DNA of 64,000 bases, from assembly GCA_017631795.1 (NCBI GenBank), contig JAGBSO010000030.1, forward strand, positions 124,001 to 188,000, read 5' to 3'. Both the position numbers and the translations under genes were made by a program. This document shows positions 28,478 through 37,003 of the stretch, one piece after another. The notes below the pieces were generated by a model. That model worked only from the letters and a program-made list of their open reading frames with translations. It made no database searches and had not been told where the DNA came from. Numbering within the stretch: the first letter of the stretch is position 1; each line of letters begins with the position of its first letter. This stretch comes from Clostridia bacterium. GTDB lineage: Bacteria > Bacillota > Clostridia > Oscillospirales > Acutalibacteraceae.

Positions 28478-30100
28478 TTATTCGGGTATCCACTGATATG
28501 AATTTGCATAAGGATTGCTCATGTTATGTTCATCATACCATATCTGCGGATAGCGTGTATTATCGTTTACAACTGCTTTTGATGTGTCAACAGAAAGGCT
28601 TTCGCCGGGACGTACAAGTCTGCCAACTACTGCCAGTCTGCCCATATCTGTTTTTTTGATTTCGTATGAACATGTAGATAATGTGATAAGCTTGTCATCT
28701 TTGTTTATATCCACACCTGTATCATAGAGTTTTCTTTCGTCGATTGCTTCAATGAATTTTTCATAGTTTGCAACAGACGGGAAATGTGAAAAGTTGTAGT
28801 TGAAAAGATAGTTGTTATCGCCTGACGGATAACCGTTTGTTATAAATGCAGCGTAGACTATGAAATAATAATCTTCATAAATAGTGCTGTATTTTATGAT
28901 TGGTGACTGTTTGAAACCTTCGATTGTATAATACTTTTCAAGCTGAGCAAAAGACAATCCGTCCATCATATTATGACCGTAGATGGTATTGTTTCTGTCA
29001 AGAGTTTTGCCTGAATTATGTTTATCAAGATAAGGTGTTCCGTATTTGTCTTCTTTTTTGTAGAAATTTCTTCTGAGATAGAAATCTTCAGTGTCTTTGT
29101 CACGGTCTGAAGGAGTGTGCATTACTGCTGAATCAATGTTTGTATTGTCGATTTTTATCCATCCGATCAGATCGGTATTCTTTGCATAAAGATCTGCCCA
29201 TTTGATGTTCATTCCTTCAGGGAAGTCAACATCGGGATACATTGCCTTTTTTTCTGCCCACTTTGCTTCAAGATCATCAACAGTTTCAACTTCAGGTATG
29301 TTGTTTTTTATTTCTTCCTGTTTCTGCAATTCATCCTGATGCTGAATATAGTTATTTATAAAATATCCGAAACAGACAAGAACAAGTATTGCGGACAGGT
29401 TCATTATAAGTTTGCGGACAACTTCTTTTGCACTGTCACCTTTCCAGGGGATGAATGTTCTGAAGAATGCAGCAACTTTTTCACCTGCAGTTTTTTCATA
29501 GTGCATATGAACAGAAGTTTTTTTCTTTTCATAATCAGGATTAGTTGCAACGAGTCTGCCGGTTGATCCTGTAACTGTGGTTTCTGTTTTTTCTTGCTGT
29601 GTTTCAGGTTTTGTTGTTTCCGGTTGGTTTTCTTTTCTTGTTTTATATGCTCTTGAAAAGTTTTCTTCGTCATCACGTTTGATTGCGGCAGGACTGCTTG
29701 CTACATGTCTTACATAAGGCTGACTGCCGAATCCCTGAGATCCTTTTGCTGAACGTTGAGCATTACGGCGTCTTTTTTCTGCAATGGATTCATTTTCAGA
29801 TTCGGAATATATGACTCTTCTTCCTTCCGGACCTTTCGGAGTATCATCCTCATCGCCGTAAACAATTCTCACACCGCCTGTCAGATTATCTGAATCAAAA
29901 ACAATTCTCGGAGTTCTTGCGGGGGTGTTGTTTTTGGGGGGATTGTAAGCTCTGGGACTGCCTGAGTTTGCAGGTTTTGAACTGTAAGCTGACGCTCCTG
30001 TTGATACACCGTATTTTTTTGATAACGCATCAAGATCAGATATGATATCACTGCCGTTAGCAGATGTCTCTGTAGGCTTGTTATTATCAAAATCTGTCAT
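28478..30100 (-). CDS. Class B sortase with a long cytoplasmic N-terminal region
   Basis: About 540 residues. The first 230 are hydrophilic, low-complexity and rich in S, P, K and E. One transmembrane helix follows (about 231-250), then a class B sortase domain: GWIKIDNTNIDSAV, the catalytic His in IYGHNM, Cys near residue 477 in TLSTCSYE and Arg in VVGRLVR. It joins sorting-signal proteins to the cell wall or to each other. Ordinary SrtB is 230-260 residues, so the cytoplasmic region is exceptional. The start at 30100 has AGGAAG 8 nt upstream; an ATG at 30130 overlaps the previous stop. Confidence 0.87.
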   Translation of the reverse strand: MTDFDNNKPTETSANGSDIISDLDALSKKYGVSTGASAYSSKPANSGSPRAYNPPKNNTPARTPRIVFDSDNLTGGVRIVYGDEDDTPKGPEGRRVIYSESENESIAEKRRRNAQRSAKGSQGFGSQPYVRHVASSPAAIKRDDEENFSRAYKTRKENQPETTKPETQQEKTETTVTGSTGRLVATNPDYEKKKTSVHMHYEKTAGEKVAAFFRTFIPWKGDSAKEVVRKLIMNLSAILVLVCFGYFINNYIQHQDELQKQEEIKNNIPEVETVDDLEAKWAEKKAMYPDVDFPEGMNIKWADLYAKNTDLIGWIKIDNTNIDSAVMHTPSDRDKDTEDFYLRRNFYKKEDKYGTPYLDKHNSGKTLDRNNTIYGHNMMDGLSFAQLEKYYTIEGFKQSPIIKYSTIYEDYYFIVYAAFITNGYPSGDNNYLFNYNFSHFPSVANYEKFIEAIDERKLYDTGVDINKDDKLITLSTCSYEIKKTDMGRLAVVGRLVRPGESLSVDTSKAVVNDNTRYPQIWYDEHNMSNPYANSYQWIPE

Positions 30101-30129
30101 ATCATTATCTTCCTTTCGGGTAAAATTCA

Positions 30130-31296
30130 TTAATTGATTTCAGGTACCCATTTTGATGAATTTCTCCATGGGTTTGTGCCGCCGAATACATCATAATAAA
30201 GCTGCGGATAGCGGACATTATTATTTGTTGTTACAAGGCTTGTGTCTACTTCTTCACTTTCACCGTCACGTACAAGTCTTGCAATAACTACAAAACGAGC
30301 ATTTTCAAGAGCACCGTTTCTGTCAAAGAAATATGTACATGTTGAAAGAGTGAGAACTTTGTCTGTAGGCTGAACATCTACACCTGTGTGTATATAACTG
30401 CGCTGCTGTAATTCATCGTAGAATTTCATAAAACTGTTGTTTCCGAAATCAGATGCGATGTAATAGAACAGATAGCCGTTATCACCTTCAGAACTTCCGT
30501 TTGTGTGGAAAGCAGCGATGACTTTCCATTTGTAGTCTTTGTAAAGTGTGTTGAATTCTATAACAGGTGATTGTTTGAAGAATTCAGGATCCTGATAATT
30601 ATGAAGTTCATCAAAAATTGACTTGTTGTCAAAGTTGTGACCGTAAATGGTTGTGTTTCTTGTAAGATTGACGGGATTGTTTTCTTTATCAAGGAAGAGT
30701 GTGCCGTACTTTGTATATGTGTCGTAACTGTCATGCTTCAGATAGTATTCATTGTTGGAACACTGGTAAACAGGCATGTCAATGCTTGTGTTCGGAACGG
30801 TGATCCAGCCGACAAAATCATCATTCTGTGCATAAAGAAGTTTATATTTATCCTGCATTCCTTCAGGGAAATCAACACCGTAAAGACGCTGATATTCAAA
30901 AGGAGAGGAGAGTGATGCACTTGTTGTGTTTACAACAGGCACATCAATGCTGTTATCTGCAGACGGTTTTTTATTAAGGAATGATAATGCAAGATAAATA
31001 CCTGATGCAAGAAAAAGCACAATTGTAATTATAATCAATATTATAAAAACAGGCTTGATTTTTTTATCGTTTGCATCATTTTCAGGAATTGCGGAAACAC
31101 TTGTTATCTGCTGAGCCTGAGCAGCTTGCTGAGCAGCAATTCTCTGCGCTTCAATTTTTTCCTGTTCATTCTGGATTTTTTTCTCACGGTAGACTGCACT
31201 GAAAATGTCGCCTGCTGTGTTATCAGGATTGTTTACCGCACCTGTTCTTGCTATCGGAGTGTTTCTTACAGGGTTAGCTTTTTTGTTTTCTTCCAT
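30130..31296 (-). CDS. Class B sortase, second copy
   Basis: A 388-residue protein: about 80 hydrophilic cytoplasmic residues with a Gln/Ala-rich, possibly coiled-coil stretch (47-63), a transmembrane helix (83-107) and a sortase B domain. Catalytic His is in IYGHNFDN, Cys 320 in TLSTCTYF, and Arg in VIARLVR. It shares with its neighbour an unusual C-terminal extension ending RYPQLYYDVFGG...W-x-P, so the two arose by duplication or share a partner. The stop overlaps the next reading frame. It is the second gene of the run, 7 bases after the cinA-C gene. Confidence 0.88.
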   Translation of the reverse strand: MEENKKANPVRNTPIARTGAVNNPDNTAGDIFSAVYREKKIQNEQEKIEAQRIAAQQAAQAQQITSVSAIPENDANDKKIKPVFIILIIITIVLFLASGIYLALSFLNKKPSADNSIDVPVVNTTSASLSSPFEYQRLYGVDFPEGMQDKYKLLYAQNDDFVGWITVPNTSIDMPVYQCSNNEYYLKHDSYDTYTKYGTLFLDKENNPVNLTRNTTIYGHNFDNKSIFDELHNYQDPEFFKQSPVIEFNTLYKDYKWKVIAAFHTNGSSEGDNGYLFYYIASDFGNNSFMKFYDELQQRSYIHTGVDVQPTDKVLTLSTCTYFFDRNGALENARFVVIARLVRDGESEEVDTSLVTTNNNVRYPQLYYDVFGGTNPWRNSSKWVPEIN

Positions 31297-31303
31297 AATT
31301 AAT

Positions 31304-31795
31304 TTACACCGCCTTGTTGTTGAGAATATCGCATACGAGCATCAAAGCTTCGTTTGCTGCAGAATTTCTGTTGTTTTCTCTTATGTTTACATCAAATTGA
31401 TTTGTTAATTTTTTTACTGTGATTTCATTGTTGTAATTTACTGCAATATAAACAAGCCCGACAGGTTTATTTGTGCTGTCAGAAGAAGGACCTGCAATAC
31501 CGCTGACTGCCACCGAAACATCTGCACCGGATATTTTTAACACACCTGCTGACATTTCTCTGACTGTCTGTTCGCTGACTGCACCGTAAATCTCAAGAGT
31601 TTCTTTTTTTACTCCGAGCACAGACATCTTGATTTCGTTTGAATATGAAACTATTCCGCAATCAAAAACCTCAGATGAACCGCTTACATCAGTTATCATT
31701 TTTGAAATAAGGCCGCCTGTACATGATTCGGCAGTTGTTATTTTCAGATTATTTTTTTTCAGCAGATTCACTGCTGTCTCAGCATGATTTTTCAT
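31304..31795 (-). CDS. CinA C-terminal domain protein (nicotinamide-nucleotide amidohydrolase, PncC-like)
   Basis: About 163 residues covering only the amidohydrolase domain of CinA: TTAESCTGGLISKMITDVSG, YSNEIKMSVLGV and AVSGIAGPSS are the family blocks. It deamidates nicotinamide mononucleotide in NAD recycling. The start at 31795 is preceded by AGAG at 9 nt; upstream in-frame ATGs add a 24-residue run with no ribosome site. It heads the minus-strand run that includes two sortases and, two genes later, a CinA-N-like remnant. Confidence 0.88.
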   Translation of the reverse strand: MKNHAETAVNLLKKNNLKITTAESCTGGLISKMITDVSGSSEVFDCGIVSYSNEIKMSVLGVKKETLEIYGAVSEQTVREMSAGVLKISGADVSVAVSGIAGPSSDSTNKPVGLVYIAVNYNNEITVKKLTNQFDVNIRENNRNSAANEALMLVCDILNNKAV

Positions 31796-31967
31796 TATCA
31801 TCAACTCTGAAAAGAAATTAATATGGCAATAATTATACTTATAACAATATCTATCATAGTATAACACAAAAACATTGTAATGTACAGTATAAAATAAAAA
31901 AATAAATAAGAAATATATAGTAATATTTTATTATAATATGTGCATATTAACAAGAATAAAATGGTAA

Positions 31968-31999
31968 TAAAAAAAAGCACCCGCATCAGCGAGTGCTTA
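31968..31999 (-). terminator. Terminator of the vWA surface protein gene
   Basis: On the minus strand AGCACTCGC pairs with GCGGGTGCT (one T-G) around a 4-nt loop and is followed by a run of T. Confidence 0.85.
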
Positions 32000-32011
32000 A
32001 AAAGTTATGAA

Positions 32012-33073
32012 TCAGTCTTCACGTTTTTTTGTTGCTACAACTGCAATACCTGCAAGCATAACTACTGCAGCAATTGCAACACCTGCAAAAGATTCACCTG
32101 TCTGGGGAATTGAATTGGGTGTTGTTGTAGAGGGAGCTGTTGTTTCAGGACATGTGCAGTTTTCACCGCAAACACAGTTAACACCGCATGTGCAACCTTC
32201 TTTACAAGCACAGCTGCCATCGGGCTTTGTTACGTCAGTGCAGGGTGCTTTGCTTACGCAATCACAGTTTGCACAGTCACACTTGCCCTGGCAAGAACCG
32301 TCACAGGGTTTGCCGATGATGTTGTCTGCAACACCTGTAAATGCGTCAAGAAGCTTACCGGGTTCAAAAACTTCAAGGTAGAGTGCATTCTGGATATCCT
32401 TCATAAGAGTCTGACCGAATCTGAGCTGACTGCCGCCAAGATTGTGGAAGAATCCGATTGAATAGATAAGGTAATCATGCCACATACCTGCTGCTGTTGA
32501 GAATACAGCATTGCCGTGTTTGTAGTACATTGTGCTGTCTTTTGATGTATACTTACCGCTTGTAAGTACAGCGCCTTCGTTGGGAAGACCGTCAGCCATA
32601 ACTACAACATGTTTTGAAGCTTCTTCATTACCGTATTTTTCGCTGATTTCTTTAACTTTAAGAAGCGCATCATACATAGCTGTGCTGCCCTTTGCTTTGA
32701 AACCGTCGATAACAGCTGCAAGTTCATTATAATCGTTTGAGAAAGAATATGAATCTACAGTTGTGTTGTAAGTAACGATAACGATTCTGTTGTCACCTGT
32801 TGTGTCTTCAATCATTGTCTTACAAAATTCTTTTGCAGCTTCCTTGAGCTTTTTCATGGGTTCGCCACTCATACTGCCTGAAATGTCAAGAACAAGATAA
32901 ATGTCTCTGTCACCCTGGAATTTTGTAATAGTATCGCCTGCGGAACCAGCGTTGTTAAGGCAGCAATTGCACTTTACAACAGTTGTTTCTGCTGCTGCAA
33001 GACAACTGAATGCTGTAAGAGCAAACATCAGTGCAAGAACAACAGATACGATCTTTGCGAATGATCTTTTCAT
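32012..33073 (-). CDS. Cell-surface vWA domain protein with Cys-rich repeats and IPQTG sorting signal
   Basis: About 353 residues: a signal peptide (MKRSFAKIVSVVLALMFAL), a short CNCC cluster, a von Willebrand A domain with MIDAS motif DISGSMS, then a Cys-rich region (CDGSCQGKCDCANCDC and CACKEGCTCGVNCVC) and a Thr/Pro linker. The C-terminal sorting signal is IPQTG-E followed by a hydrophobic helix and KKRED. The isoleucine replaces the leucine of LPXTG. The start at 33073 has GGAGG 8 nt upstream. It has its own promoter and terminator next to the tandem sortase operon, making it the natural substrate candidate for one of those sortases. The Cys repeats may bind metal or form disulfides. Confidence 0.85.
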   Translation of the reverse strand: MKRSFAKIVSVVLALMFALTAFSCLAAAETTVVKCNCCLNNAGSAGDTITKFQGDRDIYLVLDISGSMSGEPMKKLKEAAKEFCKTMIEDTTGDNRIVIVTYNTTVDSYSFSNDYNELAAVIDGFKAKGSTAMYDALLKVKEISEKYGNEEASKHVVVMADGLPNEGAVLTSGKYTSKDSTMYYKHGNAVFSTAAGMWHDYLIYSIGFFHNLGGSQLRFGQTLMKDIQNALYLEVFEPGKLLDAFTGVADNIIGKPCDGSCQGKCDCANCDCVSKAPCTDVTKPDGSCACKEGCTCGVNCVCGENCTCPETTAPSTTTPNSIPQTGESFAGVAIAAVVMLAGIAVVATKKRED

Positions 33074-33116
33074 AAAAAATACCTCCGTTTGCGTATAATT
33101 GTGATCGTTCATGGTA

Positions 33117-33144
33117 ATTATAACATAATTTGCTGTTATGTCAA
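33117..33144 (-). promoter_or_regulatory. Promoter of the vWA surface protein gene
   Basis: Minus strand TTGACA (33144-33139), a 16-nt spacer and TATAAT (33122-33117). Confidence 0.8.
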
Positions 33145-33255
33145 TATTTTTTTGAAATGATAATATTAATTATTTGTTAAATCAGCGTTTTTTTTGATTG
33201 ATTTTATGAATTATTCTATAAATTATAAAAAAAATATTTGTTTTTGATATTTATG

Positions 33256-33284
33256 TTGAAGTTTTCGGAAAAAAAAGATATAAT
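33256..33284 (+). promoter_or_regulatory. Promoter of the zapA-tmk operon
   Basis: TTGAAG (33256-33261), a 17-nt spacer and TATAAT (33279-33284), some 38 nt before the zapA start. Confidence 0.7.
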
Positions 33285-33321
33285 AGTAAAACTAAAAGAA
33301 TTTTGATACGGAATGATGAAA

Positions 33322-33648
33322 ATGGAAAAAGTTAAAATTATTATTGCAGGCGTACCTTATACAATTGCAACAGACAATAATCCCGAATACACCGTCAATC
33401 TTGCGAAAGAAATTGAAGCGAAGATAAATTCTGTTATGAGTGCAGGATCTTTTGTTTCACCGACTCAGGCAACAGTTCTTACTTTGCTTGAGTATGCAGA
33501 CGAAGTAAATAAGCTCACTGAAAATGCAGAAACCATGAAACAGCAGCTTAAAGAGTATCTTACAGATGCAGCACAGGCAAAAAGTGAACGTGACATGCTT
33601 AAAAGAGAACTTGCAAAGCTCAAGAAAAACGGAAACGGTGAATTCTGA
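33322..33648 (+). CDS. zapA: Cell division protein ZapA
   Basis: About 108 residues: an N-terminal beta-hairpin globule (VKIIIAGVPYTIATD...PEYTVNLAKEIEAKINSVM) and a long C-terminal coiled coil, the ZapA architecture that bundles FtsZ filaments at the division ring. Several in-frame ATGs (33313, 33316, 33322) exist. I choose 33322 because the GGA lies 9 nt before it. Its stop overlaps the dut start (TGATG). Confidence 0.82.
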   Translation: MEKVKIIIAGVPYTIATDNNPEYTVNLAKEIEAKINSVMSAGSFVSPTQATVLTLLEYADEVNKLTENAETMKQQLKEYLTDAAQAKSERDMLKRELAKLKKNGNGEF

Positions 33649-34091
33649 TGGAAACTCTTAAGATTAAGAAAGTCAGAGAAAATGCTGTTGTTCCCAGAAG
33701 AGCAACAAAGGGAAGTGCAGGTATGGATCTTTATGCCTGCATCGAAGAAGCTGTCACCGTAAATCCCCATGAATGTGTAAAAATTCCCACAGGCATAGCG
33801 ATTGCATTGCCTTCAGAAAATTACGGAGCATTTATTTTTGCAAGAAGCGGACTTTCAATTAATCACGGTCTTGCTCCCGTAAACTGTGTCGGTGTTGTGG
33901 ACAGTGATTACAGAGGCGAAGTTATTGTGGGTCTCGTAAATCAGTTTTCAGAGCCTTATACAGTTGAGCCCGGTGAAAGAATTGCCCAGATGGTAATTAT
34001 GCCCGTAAGTCTTATGCCTGCAGAAGAGTGTGACAGCCTTGATGAAACAGACCGAGGCGAAGGTGGCTTCGGATCAACAGGAAAGAAGTAG
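33648..34091 (+). CDS. dut: dUTP diphosphatase
   Basis: A 147-residue trimeric dUTPase with the five motifs: GSAGMDLYA, FARSGLSI, GVVDSDYRGE, ERIAQMVI and a C-terminal RGEGGFGSTGK. It removes dUTP and supplies dUMP for dTTP, fitting with tmk at the end of the operon. Its start overlaps the zapA stop. Confidence 0.95.
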   Translation: METLKIKKVRENAVVPRRATKGSAGMDLYACIEEAVTVNPHECVKIPTGIAIALPSENYGAFIFARSGLSINHGLAPVNCVGVVDSDYRGEVIVGLVNQFSEPYTVEPGERIAQMVIMPVSLMPAEECDSLDETDRGEGGFGSTGKK

Positions 34092-34097
34092 AATTTT

Positions 34098-35159
34098 ATG
34101 TATAAAGTAAATCCGGGTTCATATGCGTCGGTATTTGTAATCCCGACACAAATTGCAGACAAGCATCTTCGAATGGCAGGAAAAGCCCAGCTGAAGGTGC
34201 TTTTGTGGCTGTACAGAAATCCGAATACAACCTTTGATCTTGATGTTGTTTCCCGTGATACAGGAATTCCGAAAGATGAAATTGATGATGCGATGCTGTA
34301 TTGGATCGATGCAGGTCTCATTATAAAAGATGGTGAAGCACCTGTAACTGTGCCGCAGGAAAATGTTTCTGCAACACAGCAGTTAAGAGCAGAAAAAACA
34401 CCGTTTGCTGATTCTCAACCTGTAGCACTTGAGGAAAAACCTGTTGTTCAGTCTGAAAAACAGGAAAAAACAGTTATTGTAAAACCGTCTATCAAAGATA
34501 TTGCAAGACGACTTGAGGAATCAAGTGATGTTGCGTCAATGTTCAATGAAGTTCAGGAAGTGTTCGGCAGAACATTAGGTTATGACGGTCAGTCCAATCT
34601 TCTTATTCTTCATGATCATTACGGATTGCCTGCTGAAGTTATTGTCATGCTGTGCAGTTATGCAAAAACTGTGGGCAAACAGGGTGCTATTGCGTACATA
34701 GTTCAGATGGGAAAATCATGGGCAGAAGAAGGAATTACCGATTTTGATTCTGCAAGTCATAAGATTGCAAGAATGGAAAATGCTCAGAATATCTGGGCAG
34801 AATTCAAACGCCTTACAGGGGTAGAAAATCCCAGACCGACTGCAAAACAGGCAGAGTTCCTTGAAATATGGATAAATGATTATTTATATGATATTGATAT
34901 GATTTATCATGCGTATGAAAAAACTGTTGAGAAAAAAGGAAAAATCAGTTTCGGTTATATGAACGGAGTTCTGCGTTCATGGTTTGAAAGCGGTTATAAA
35001 ACAACAGATGATGTTGAACGTGCAGCAGAAGAATATGCAAACGGAATACAGAAGCCGGCAGCAAAAATAGAAAGCGACAAAAAACCGTCGTACGATATTG
35101 AACTTGCTATGAAGAGAAGTCTTGCCATAGACCCGACCAAGACGAAAAAAGGACAGTGA
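34098..35159 (+). CDS. DnaD-domain replication initiation protein
   Basis: A 353-residue protein with an N-terminal winged-helix-like region (residues about 25-80), a low-complexity linker, and two DnaD/DnaB helical domains. The second contains the family block KIARMENAQNIWAEFKRL followed by a FLEIWINDY / FGYMNGVLRSWFESG segment similar to the YxxxIxxxW signature region. It should help load the replicative helicase, and it precedes a DnaC-type loader gene by 4 bases, so the two probably work together. Confidence 0.85.
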   Translation: MYKVNPGSYASVFVIPTQIADKHLRMAGKAQLKVLLWLYRNPNTTFDLDVVSRDTGIPKDEIDDAMLYWIDAGLIIKDGEAPVTVPQENVSATQQLRAEKTPFADSQPVALEEKPVVQSEKQEKTVIVKPSIKDIARRLEESSDVASMFNEVQEVFGRTLGYDGQSNLLILHDHYGLPAEVIVMLCSYAKTVGKQGAIAYIVQMGKSWAEEGITDFDSASHKIARMENAQNIWAEFKRLTGVENPRPTAKQAEFLEIWINDYLYDIDMIYHAYEKTVEKKGKISFGYMNGVLRSWFESGYKTTDDVERAAEEYANGIQKPAAKIESDKKPSYDIELAMKRSLAIDPTKTKKGQ

Positions 35160-35163
35160 TATA

Positions 35164-36132
35164 ATGGCATACAATGAAAAATTATTTGCCCTTGCAACAG
35201 AAAAGATTTCGCAGAGACGAATGAAAGCTGAAGCTGATGCGGCAGACAGACATGTTTCTGTTACAATGAAGTGTCCCGAAATCCGTGAACTTGAGGATAA
35301 AATGCGCAGATCAGCATATGGTCTTGTAAAGGTCATAGGCATGGGCGAAAAAACAATGGAATATATTGAAAATCTCCGTAACGAAAACCTTGATGCACAG
35401 GCAAGAATCAGGAGTCTTCTTGTTGAAATGGGATACAGTGAAAACTATCTTGAACCTGAATATTATTGTTCTCTTTGCAATGATACAGGTTTTAAGGACG
35501 GTAAGCTGTGTAAGTGTCATCTTGAACTTCTCAGACAGCTTTCTTATGAACAACTCTGCAAAAGTTCACCCCTTAAAATATCAACTTTTGACGATTTCAG
35601 TCTTGAATATTATTGTGATTCAAGAGAAAATCACAGCCTTATGTGCAGAAATTACGAATTCTGCCTGAATTATGCAAACAGTTTTGATCTGAATTCATAC
35701 AGCATTCTTATGATGGGTGAAACAGGTCTGGGGAAAACACATCTTTCCCTTGCAATAGTAGGTGAAGTGCTAAAAAAAGGCTACGGTGTTGTTTACGGAT
35801 CAGTTCAGAATCTTTTTTCAAACATTGAAAAGGAACATTTCGGCAGAGCAACTGATGCAGACGGAACAACAGAAAAAATGCTCCTTGAATGCGATCTTCT
35901 CATTCTTGATGATCTCGGTGCTGAGTTTACAACAAGTTTCACAGTTGCGACATTCAATAATATTGTCAATACAAGAATGCTCACATCAAAGCCCACAATT
36001 ATAAGCACAAATCTTAGCCTGACAGAGATGCAGAAGAGATATTCAGAACGAATTGCATCAAGAATAATCGGTGAGTATAACATCCTTACCTTTGCAGGAA
36101 AAGATATCAGACAGCAGAAATTAGGAATTTGA
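35164..36132 (+). CDS. DnaC/DnaI-like helicase loader ATPase
   Basis: A 322-residue protein with an N-terminal helical region, a zinc-binding CSLCNDTGF...CKCH (C102, C105, C116, C118), Walker A GETGLGKT (185-192) and Walker B DLLILDDLG. The Zn finger plus AAA+ layout is that of DnaI/DnaC loaders rather than IstB transposition helpers, and the dnaD neighbour supports this. AAGGA lies upstream of the ATG. Confidence 0.85.
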   Translation: MAYNEKLFALATEKISQRRMKAEADAADRHVSVTMKCPEIRELEDKMRRSAYGLVKVIGMGEKTMEYIENLRNENLDAQARIRSLLVEMGYSENYLEPEYYCSLCNDTGFKDGKLCKCHLELLRQLSYEQLCKSSPLKISTFDDFSLEYYCDSRENHSLMCRNYEFCLNYANSFDLNSYSILMMGETGLGKTHLSLAIVGEVLKKGYGVVYGSVQNLFSNIEKEHFGRATDADGTTEKMLLECDLLILDDLGAEFTTSFTVATFNNIVNTRMLTSKPTIISTNLSLTEMQKRYSERIASRIIGEYNILTFAGKDIRQQKLGI

Positions 36133-36134
36133 TT

Positions 36135-36998
36135 ATGTATAATTTAACAGATATAAACACAATAAAACGAGTAATGTCACGTCATGGCGTAACGTTTTCC
36201 AAAGCATTGGGTCAGAATTTCATCATTGATCCCGAAGTGTGTCCGCTGATTGTGGAAAAATCAGGTGTTACTCAGGAAGACGGTGTGCTTGAAATCGGTC
36301 CCGGTGTCGGTGTTCTTACTCAGGAAATTGCAAAAAAAGCTAAGAAACTTGTAGCACTTGAGCTTGACACAAGACTTATTCCCGTACTGGGTGATACTCT
36401 TGAAGATTTTTCTAACGTGGAAGTCATCAATGCTGACGTAATGAAAACCGATCTAGAAAGACTTTTTGCAGAAAGTTTTTCAGATTGTGAGAATATTCAT
36501 GTTATTGCAAATCTTCCGTATTATATAACATCTCCGATTATCATGATGCTTCTTGAAAGCCGTCTGCCCGTAAAGGCTATCACAGTAATGGTGCAGAAAG
36601 AAGCAGGGGAGAGACTTTGTGCAGATGTCGGATCAAGAGATGCCGGAGCTGTATCGGTAGCGGTTAATTATTATTCTGTTGCAGAAGAGCTTTTCTTTGT
36701 GCCCAGAGAGTCATTTATGCCTTCACCGAATGTTGACAGTGAAGTCATAAAACTTAAAGTCAGAGAGAAACCTGAATTTACCCCGACAGATGAAGAATAT
36801 TTCTTCAGAGTTGTTAAAGCTGCTTTTTCTCAGAGAAGAAAAACAGCGGCAAACGGACTTTCTTCAGGTCTGGGGATGTCTAAGGACAAAATTTTTGCAG
36901 CACTTGAAAATTCAGGTCTTGCAACAAATGTCAGAGCTGAAAAACTTACAATGGAACAACTTTACACACTCAGCGAAGAGCTGTACAAAATGAGGTAA
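36135..36998 (+). CDS. rsmA: 16S rRNA dimethyladenosine transferase
   Basis: A 287-residue Rossmann methyltransferase: ALGQNFIIDP, SAM motif LEIGPGVGVLTQEI, and the catalytic NLPYYITSPI. It dimethylates A1518 and A1519 of 16S rRNA late in 30S assembly. The start at 36135 follows AGGAA at 7 nt; an in-frame TTG at 36129 overlaps the previous stop and is less likely. Also known as ksgA. Confidence 0.95.
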   Translation: MYNLTDINTIKRVMSRHGVTFSKALGQNFIIDPEVCPLIVEKSGVTQEDGVLEIGPGVGVLTQEIAKKAKKLVALELDTRLIPVLGDTLEDFSNVEVINADVMKTDLERLFAESFSDCENIHVIANLPYYITSPIIMMLLESRLPVKAITVMVQKEAGERLCADVGSRDAGAVSVAVNYYSVAEELFFVPRESFMPSPNVDSEVIKLKVREKPEFTPTDEEYFFRVVKAAFSQRRKTAANGLSSGLGMSKDKIFAALENSGLATNVRAEKLTMEQLYTLSEELYKMR

Positions 36999-37003
36999 TA
37001 AGA

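Noticed and set aside
32140..32310. Short repeats that might be taken for a CRISPR array
   Set aside because: They are codon repeats of the Cys-rich region in the vWA protein, with irregular spacing and no repeat-spacer pattern.
35164..36132. IstB-type transposition helper
   Set aside because: The N-terminal zinc finger and the dnaD neighbour fit a helicase loader, and no transposase or insertion-sequence ends lie nearby.
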